Assembly (NCBI RefSeq): GCF_013623775.1
Contig: NZ_JABFAM010000014.1
Span: 62,001 to 126,000 of the forward strand
Reading direction: 5' to 3'
Source: Rufibacter sp. XAAS-G3-1
GTDB taxonomy: Bacteria > Bacteroidota > Bacteroidia > Cytophagales > Hymenobacteraceae
DNA: 64,000 bases
Notes under the pieces: model-generated
The model's database searches: none
Seen by the model: only the letters and a program-made list of their open reading frames with translations
Told to the model about the DNA's origin: nothing
In this document: positions 58,987-64,000 of the stretch, piece after piece
How the letters are laid out: the number at the start of each line of letters is the position of its first letter
Numbering within the stretch: position 1 is the stretch's first letter
Made by a program: the position numbers and the translations under genes

Positions 58987-59841
58987 ATGGCACAACGTTC
59001 CGGAGAGGTGGCAGCGCACAGCGGAGAAGAGCATGAAATGACCTTTTTGGATCACCTGGAGATTCTCAGGTGGCACTTGATCCGCTCGGCCGTGGCCATT
59101 GTGGTATTCACGGGTATAGCTATGGCCAACAAGGAGATTGTCTTCCATGACATTATCCTGGGGCCTTCCCGTACTGATTTCTTCACTTACCGGAAGCTCT
59201 GTGAAGTGGGAGCGGCCCTCAACTCGCCGGGCCTGTGCATCAACAAGCTGGACTTCACGCTACAGAGCCGTGAACTGTCGTCGCAGTTCACCATGCACCT
59301 GACCAGCTCGTTTGTGATAGGCTTGCTGATCGGGTTTCCGTACCTGTTCTGGGAAATCTGGCGCTTCATAAGACCCGGGCTGTACCCCAATGAACGGGAA
59401 AACTCGCGCGGCGCGGTGTTCTTTGTGTCGCTCCTGTTTTTGTTGGGCTCGCTGTTCGGGTACTTTATTGTATCGCCGCTTTCCATCAACTTTTTGGCCT
59501 CTTACCAGGTAGACCCTAGCATCACCAATGAGTTTGACTTGTCGTCCTACATTTCTACGCTGGTCACGCTGGTGCTGTCCTGCGGCATCATGTTTGAGTT
59601 GCCCATGATTGTGTACTTCCTGTCACGGGCGGGCATTCTGTCTCCCGAGCTCATGCGCATTTACCGCAAGCACGCCATTGTGGTCATTGCGTTTGTGGCC
59701 GCCGTGCTGTCTCCGCCAGACGTATTAAGTATGACCCTCATGGGCATTCCGCTGCTGCTGCTCTACGAGGTGAGTATCAACATCTCGTGGTGGGTACGCC
59801 GCCGCGATTTGGCCAAGTTAAACCAACAAGCTACTTCTTAA
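58987..59841 (+). CDS. tatC: Twin-arginine translocase subunit TatC
   Basis: 284 residues, six membrane helices. The family N-terminus is present (MTFLDHLEILRWHLIRSAVA), with the conserved Glu and a FYLFWEIWRFIRPGLYP-like segment that binds the signal peptide. TatC recognises twin-arginine signals and forms the translocation site with TatA. It is unusual that no tatA gene is adjacent, but in this phylum it is often elsewhere. It lies 15 nt after glyA and 10 nt before rpiB, probably co-transcribed. Confidence 0.95.
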   Translation: MAQRSGEVAAHSGEEHEMTFLDHLEILRWHLIRSAVAIVVFTGIAMANKEIVFHDIILGPSRTDFFTYRKLCEVGAALNSPGLCINKLDFTLQSRELSSQFTMHLTSSFVIGLLIGFPYLFWEIWRFIRPGLYPNERENSRGAVFFVSLLFLLGSLFGYFIVSPLSINFLASYQVDPSITNEFDLSSYISTLVTLVLSCGIMFELPMIVYFLSRAGILSPELMRIYRKHAIVVIAFVAAVLSPPDVLSMTLMGIPLLLLYEVSINISWWVRRRDLAKLNQQATS

Positions 59842-59851
59842 CGCTACTAAG

Positions 59852-60283
59852 ATGAAAATAGCCCTGGGCGGCGACCACGCCGGATACCAATACAAAGGAA
59901 TGGTGAAAGAACAACTGGAGGCCCTGGGCCACGAGGTAAAAGACTTCGGGCCGTTTTCAGACGCCTCGGTAGACTACCCCGACTACGTGCACCCGTTGTC
60001 CTCAGCGGTGGAGTCTAAGGAATACGAACTTGGCATCCTGCTCTGCGGCAGCGGCAACGGCGTAGCCATTACCGCCAACAAACACGCCGGCATCAGAGCC
60101 GCGCTGTGCTGGCAAAGAGAACTGGCCGAACTGGCCCGTTCCCACAACAACGCCAACGTGCTGTGCATTCCGGCCCGGTTTGTGAGCGAAGAAGTAGCCG
60201 GTGAGATGGTAGAGGCGTTTCTGGCCACTCCGTTTGAAGGCGGCCGCCACCAGACCAGGGTAGATAAGATTGCCTGCGCCTAA
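59852..60283 (+). CDS. rpiB: Ribose-5-phosphate isomerase B
   Basis: 143 residues. LacAB/RpiB fold: GGDHAGYQYK with Asp8 and His9, and the catalytic Cys65 in LCGSGNGVAITANKHAGIRA. It isomerises ribose-5-P and ribulose-5-P in the pentose phosphate pathway. The third gene of the glyA-tatC-rpiB unit; its stop lies 7 nt before a repeat element (60290). Confidence 0.95.
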   Translation: MKIALGGDHAGYQYKGMVKEQLEALGHEVKDFGPFSDASVDYPDYVHPLSSAVESKEYELGILLCGSGNGVAITANKHAGIRAALCWQRELAELARSHNNANVLCIPARFVSEEVAGEMVEAFLATPFEGGRHQTRVDKIACA

Positions 60284-60289
60284 CGGCGC

Positions 60290-60580
60290 GAGTTCTGAGT
60301 CTTGAGTTCTGAGTCCAGAGTCAAAATAAAACGTAGGGGTGCCTCTTGTGGGTGCCCTTGCTGTTTTGGGGCTGTTTTCTGTAAAATAGGCTATAAACGG
60401 AAGAAGCTCCGCCTATGATTTGATTGTTATTGCCCCGGCAGAAAAACAGAAACCATAACCACTGCTTGCGGTTGTTGGTATTGTCACCAACAACCGAGGC
60501 CCCGTTTCACCTGCTTAGGGCAACCACAAGGGATTGCCCCTACATCCATATCCTGACTCAGAACTCAGGACTCAAGACTC
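60290..60580. repeat. Composite inverted-repeat element with GAGTTCTGAG ends
   Basis: The left end (60290-60315) has tandem GAGTTCTGAGT units and the right end (60555-60580) their complement (GACTCAGAACTCAGGACTC). Inside lie a second inverted pair (GTAGGGG.../...CCCCTAC), and a GTTTT palindrome at 60361-60400. No gene. It is a nested set of repeats of about 290 bp. Confidence 0.75.
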
Positions 60581-60582
60581 CT

Positions 60583-61992
60583 TTACCGCACCCGCCGGTA
60601 GAACGGGCCATTTCCCACCTTCTCGTAGCGTTGGAAGACCAGGGGCAGCTTGTATTGCAGCTCGGGCATGAGGTTCTGCTGGTCTACAATGTAGGCGGGA
60701 GGGTCTTGCCGGAGGTCTTGCAGAATGGTGAACAGTGCCTCATAGTGGCTCAGCCTGCCAAAGAAAGGCCGAGCCAAGTCCCAGCGCAGATAGGGTGAGC
60801 CCAGGCTGTTGTGTTGGTAATAGTTGAGGTCGGGGCCCAGCACCAGTAACCGTTGCCCCTCTATTTGCCTGTACTTGGGAAGATCCTGCACCTGCACCCG
60901 TTCGGGTTCTATTTTCAGGGCGGTATACACTACTCCCAAAGGGTTATAGCGTACGGCTATCACACCGGCTACCACCACCAAGAAAAGGAGTTCGGCAATC
61001 CAGAAGCGGTTGCCCCCCCAACTGAAGAGAAAGATGCCAAAATAAGAGAGCAAAGGCAGCAGCAAGATCAAACCTTTCACTGAGGCGTCATGGCCGCTAA
61101 TGAGTACCAGCGCCACCACAATAATCCAGATGAGCATGAACTGCAGGAACCGGGCCTGGTAGTTGGCCCCTAGCGTAACCAAAGGCAGACTGAGCAAGGC
61201 CAACCCCAACACGCCCAGCGGAAGGGCCGCCACCGTGAAAACCTGCCCAAGGGGCATGCCAAAGGAGAAAGTAAATTGCCAAGACCAGGTTAGCCCCAGC
61301 TCCAGAAAAGGCCCCAGCGCGTTCTGGTACAGAAAATACGTGAACACCACGGTATACGGGAACACAAAGCCCGTGAGCATTAACAGGGTGCTCCTAAAAG
61401 CGCCCGAGGCGAAATAAATAACCGCGAAGAAGCCCAGCACCAGAAACCACACCAGCGGCAGATAACACAGGGCCGCCAGACCCAGCATAAAACCAGCCTT
61501 GAACAGACGTCCGGCATTGGAAGCCTCTTTGGAGATAGCAGTTAGGCTGGAGACCGCCAAGATCACAAACGTATGGCCCAGCAGCAACTGCGAGAGCACA
61601 TCCAACTCAAAGAAAATGCTCCCGAACAGCAGATACAGCAAGGCCGGTACATAAGACCTGTAAGGGTGTACCTGGTTCCGGTTGAAGATGAAGTTCAGCA
61701 AAAACGCCTGGTAGCCTATCAAGAACGTAGCCAGCAAGCGGTGTGCCAGATAAGACCGGGGGGCCACCATATCCAGGAGCCAGTAGACGGCGGCCGAAAG
61801 GGGCCCGGTGGTGTCATACACGTCCTGGTAGAGCATAAAACCCTGGTGCAGGCGTTCGCCCAGCAGCACGTGGTGCAACTCTGAGAGGGTAGTAGGAAGC
61901 CCAAAAATGAGCAACGGAAGCCGGATGAGGAGAAACAGCAGTACCAACACCACCCACCTGGACGGAAACAAACTGCGGAAGAATCGTATCAA
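60583..61992 (-). CDS. Polytopic membrane protein, possibly GT-C-like
   Basis: 469 residues with about ten membrane helices. The first luminal loop has FMLYQDVYDTTGPLSAAVYW, in the place where GT-C glycosyltransferases keep an acidic motif; the C-terminal part is soluble (about 380-469). The pattern suggests an undecaprenyl-sugar-dependent mannosyltransferase-like protein, but key catalytic motifs are not clear, so it is unassigned. It is convergent with the glyA operon and divergent from rbfA. Confidence 0.5.
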   Translation of the reverse strand: MIRFFRSLFPSRWVVLVLLFLLIRLPLLIFGLPTTLSELHHVLLGERLHQGFMLYQDVYDTTGPLSAAVYWLLDMVAPRSYLAHRLLATFLIGYQAFLLNFIFNRNQVHPYRSYVPALLYLLFGSIFFELDVLSQLLLGHTFVILAVSSLTAISKEASNAGRLFKAGFMLGLAALCYLPLVWFLVLGFFAVIYFASGAFRSTLLMLTGFVFPYTVVFTYFLYQNALGPFLELGLTWSWQFTFSFGMPLGQVFTVAALPLGVLGLALLSLPLVTLGANYQARFLQFMLIWIIVVALVLISGHDASVKGLILLLPLLSYFGIFLFSWGGNRFWIAELLFLVVVAGVIAVRYNPLGVVYTALKIEPERVQVQDLPKYRQIEGQRLLVLGPDLNYYQHNSLGSPYLRWDLARPFFGRLSHYEALFTILQDLRQDPPAYIVDQQNLMPELQYKLPLVFQRYEKVGNGPFYRRVR

Positions 61993-62072
61993 ACAATGCG
62001 CGGCTTAGCCTTCGCTCTGACCTTGCGGCAAAGAGGAGGACGGTTTGTGGGGTAAAAATGTGAAATTAATAC

Positions 62073-62080
62073 GATATTTG
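62073..62080 (+). promoter_or_regulatory. rbfA: rbfA -7-like box
   Basis: GATATTTG, one mismatch from TAnnTTTG, 7 nt from the ATG. Leader would be minimal. Confidence 0.45.
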
Positions 62081-62087
62081 CGGAACC

Positions 62088-62549
62088 ATGGAAAGTAAAC
62101 GCCAACAAAAATTCGCCAGACTGATTCAAAAGGAACTTGCTGAGATCTTTCAGCGCGATGTTTCGCATTTGTTTCAGAGCACCTATATATCCGTGAGCGG
62201 AGTATCTGTCTCCCCAGATCTGGGCGTAGCCAAAGTGCATTTAAGCCTGCTGCTCAACCCCAACGGCCGCGATTTACTCAACGAAATAAAAGTACATACC
62301 AAGACCATTCGGCATGAACTGGCCAAGCGCATCAAAAACCAGGTGCGCGTGATCCCCGAGTTGATCTTCTATCTGGACGATACCGCCGAGTATGCCGCCA
62401 AAATGGACAAGATCATCTCCCAGCTTGACATTCCGTCAGAATCAAAAGAAGACCCCACCAACCCGTTCCGGACGGAGGACGACTATTATCTATCTGACGA
62501 AGACGGCGAGGATGACGAAGAGGAGGAAGACGACGCCGAAGAGCGTTAG
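62088..62549 (+). CDS. rbfA: 30S ribosome-binding factor RbfA
   Basis: 153 residues. The KH-like fold with RQQKFARLIQKELAEIFQRD and the central VSPDLGVAKVHLSLL are clear. RbfA helps mature the 16S rRNA 5' end and cold adaptation. The C-terminus has a long acidic tail (DEDGEDDEEEEDDAEER) beyond the usual domain. Followed 53 nt later by a methyltransferase gene. Confidence 0.95.
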   Translation: MESKRQQKFARLIQKELAEIFQRDVSHLFQSTYISVSGVSVSPDLGVAKVHLSLLLNPNGRDLLNEIKVHTKTIRHELAKRIKNQVRVIPELIFYLDDTAEYAAKMDKIISQLDIPSESKEDPTNPFRTEDDYYLSDEDGEDDEEEEDDAEER

Positions 62550-62602
62550 TCTCCTAGGCACTCTTCCGTTTTCTGTTACGCAAGCCAGCTACCAAACCCA
62601 CC

Positions 62603-63412
62603 ATGCAGTACGATCCCATCAAACGCGTTCTGGGCGAGGCGTTCAACAAAACGCCTTTCCTGCGCAGACTTTTTTACCACCTCTTAGACCTGCTGCTGCT
62701 GCGTACGTGGCACATCCACAAAGAACTGCGCGCCTGGGCCAAAACCAAACGCCAGCAGCCCCTCCAGATTCTGGATGCCGGCTCGGGCTTTGGCCAGTAC
62801 AGCTATTACCTCTCGGGCATGAGCCCCAAATGGCGTATTCTGGCCGTAGACGTGAAAGACGAGCAGATTGCCGACTGCGCCAACTTCTTCCAGAGAATAG
62901 GGCGGCATAACGTCATGTTCCGGAAAGAAGATCTGGTCACGTTCCAAGACCCGGAGGCGTTTGACCTGGTGCTGAGCGTAGACGTGATGGAGCACATTCT
63001 GGAAGACGTGGAAGTGTTCAGAAACTTCCATGCCTCTATGCGCCCGGGCGGCATGCTGCTCATTTCCACGCCCTCAGACCAGGGCGGTTCAGACGTGCAC
63101 GGCTCTGAGGAAAGTTCTTTCATTGAGGAACACGTGCGCGATGGCTACAACATTGAGGAAATACAGCAGAAACTCAGAAGCGCGGGCTTCAGCCGCACCC
63201 AGGCGCATTATTCGTACGGCGCGCCCGGCAAAATCTCCTGGCGCCTGAGCATGAAATACCCCATTCTCCTGTTGGGTACCACCAAGCTGTTCTTCCTTCT
63301 TTTGCCGTTCTACTACCTGTTGGTGTACCCTTTTTGCCTCCTGTTGAACTGGCTGGACACCACCGGCAAGCACCCCACCGGCACCGGCCTTATTGTGAAA
63401 GCCTGGAAATAA
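62603..63412 (+). CDS. Class I SAM-dependent methyltransferase
   Basis: 269 residues. Motif I is ILDAGSGFGQYSYYLSGM, motif II ILAVDVKDEQI, and the motif IV/post-I region LVLSVDVMEHILEDVEVFRN, as in UbiE/polyketide-type small-molecule methyltransferases. The C-terminus has a hydrophobic stretch (LLGTTKLFFLLLPFYYLLVY, about 215-240), so it may be membrane-tethered and act on a lipid or an undecaprenyl substrate. The stop TAA (63410-63412) is the first trinucleotide of a MITE-like element. Confidence 0.88.
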   Translation: MQYDPIKRVLGEAFNKTPFLRRLFYHLLDLLLLRTWHIHKELRAWAKTKRQQPLQILDAGSGFGQYSYYLSGMSPKWRILAVDVKDEQIADCANFFQRIGRHNVMFRKEDLVTFQDPEAFDLVLSVDVMEHILEDVEVFRNFHASMRPGGMLLISTPSDQGGSDVHGSEESSFIEEHVRDGYNIEEIQQKLRSAGFSRTQAHYSYGAPGKISWRLSMKYPILLLGTTKLFFLLLPFYYLLVYPFCLLLNWLDTTGKHPTGTGLIVKAWK

Positions 63413-63563
63413 GTAATTGGGCAGACATAACTATCCCTCTCTTTGTCCTCCTGAAAAGATTTCGGTGGCGAACGGCAACGGCGTTTATCTACCGCTTTTC
63501 TAGTTCGCCCACAAAATCCTTTCAGGGTGACATAAGGGATACTATAATTTATCCTGCTACTTA
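63410..63563. repeat. MITE-like element, long copy (TAAGTA ends)
   Basis: Starts TAAGTAATTGGGCAGACATA and ends ATCCTGCTACTTA; the same ends as 15353-15444 but with an interior related to 10590-10680 (63441-63533). The first three bases are the methyltransferase stop codon. Confidence 0.8.
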
Positions 63564-63602
63564 GAAGCCTATACAAGAGGTTGGCAGTTCTTGTAGCACA
63601 AA

Positions 63603-63666
63603 GAAAAGCAGCCCTTGTTTTTGGCATCTTTTCTGAAAAACACCCTAAAAACAAGGGCTGCTTTTC
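63603..63666. repeat. 64-nt GTTTT-family palindrome
   Basis: GAAAAGCAGCCCTTGTTTTT and its complement, about 20-bp outer stem; the loop side is imperfect. It lies in front of the next GNAT gene. Confidence 0.8.
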
Positions 63667-63742
63667 CTGGACTTTGACAATGCCCCAAGAACCCCTAACT
63701 TCACCCCTGAAGATTTCCGCGCTGCGGATTAACCATACTAAA

Positions 63743-64000
63743 ATGATAGAGTTAGTCAGAACAGACTCCGCCAACCAAGACTTTGCAGAGCTTGTCTCCC
63801 TTTTAGACGCCGATCTGCATGTAAGGGACGGAGATGACCACTCTTTTTTTGCCCAATTCAACAAGATAGACGCCATACGGCAAGTGATAGTGGCGTACTA
63901 CAACACGTTCGCGGTGGGGTGCGGTGCCATCAAACCCTATTCCCCAGAGATTGCCGAAGTAAAAAGAATGTTTGTGTTGCCTGAGTTCCGGGGGCAGGGA
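63743..64000 (+). CDS. GNAT family N-acetyltransferase (partial, runs off the right edge)
   Basis: An open frame from the ATG at 63743 to the window end, 86 residues (MIELVRTDSANQDFAELVSL). An in-frame ATG at 63680 adds 21 residues but is a weaker start. AEVKRMFVLPEFRGQG is the start of the GNAT acetyl-CoA loop (R-x-x-G-x-G/A). The C-terminal half is outside the window. Substrate unknown. Confidence 0.8.
   Translation, partial: MIELVRTDSANQDFAELVSLLDADLHVRDGDDHSFFAQFNKIDAIRQVIVAYYNTFAVGCGAIKPYSPEIAEVKRMFVLPEFRGQG

Overview
The window looks like a chromosomal segment of a Bacteroidota bacterium, most likely Cytophagales, family Hymenobacteraceae (Rufibacter/Pontibacter-like); that placement is inference. 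Supporting signs are three secreted proteins with C-terminal type IX secretion (T9SS) sorting domains, Bacteroidota-type promoter boxes (TAnnTTTG) ahead of many genes, few Shine-Dalgarno sequences, many small outer-membrane and lipoprotein genes, and intergenic spaces packed with palindromic repeats. No rRNA, tRNA, CRISPR, prophage or complete insertion sequence was seen.

Layout. 1-6.1 kb: a partial GNAT gene, a small envelope protein and a MarR-controlled tripartite drug-efflux operon (marR, TolC, EmrA-like, EmrB-like). 6.1-11.5 kb: prolyl oligopeptidase, an HTTM-like membrane protein with a small partner, then 1 kb of repeats. 11.5-24.4 kb: a secreted T9SS metalloprotease, dgt, purU, a ZIP metal transporter and methyltransferase, small lipoproteins, nadC and gpmI. 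24.4-29 kb: a small IsdG-like ABM protein divergent from a complete bacteriophytochrome histidine kinase, then two envelope genes. 29-42.4 kb: YjbQ, a beta-helix lipoprotein, prfA, two rRNA methyltransferases, radA, a thioredoxin-like protein, a radical SAM/SPASM enzyme and an MscS channel. 42.4-50.8 kb: small proteins, inositol monophosphatase, lnt, rsmI, pterin dehydratase, a stress-type SDR with two small hydrophilic proteins, and a phosphatase. 50.8-57.5 kb: an AT-richer island with two large T9SS cargo proteins. 57.6-64 kb: glyA-tatC-rpiB, a polytopic membrane protein, rbfA, a methyltransferase and a partial GNAT gene.

Most coding content is ordinary. The unusual content is: a family of about 28 related 36-60 bp palindromes (GTTTT-RGGC-YTGTTTTC and its complement) in nearly every larger intergenic gap; several other inverted-repeat/MITE-like families, some abutting stop codons; a compact structured-RNA candidate near 44.25-44.38 kb; a divergent phytochrome/ABM pair that could link haem degradation to bilin supply; an HTTM pair arranged like SdpA/SdpB; a 272-bp nearly identical, GC-rich duplication inside a T9SS adhesin-like gene; and several apparently leaderless genes with the -7 box 4-5 nt from the start codon.
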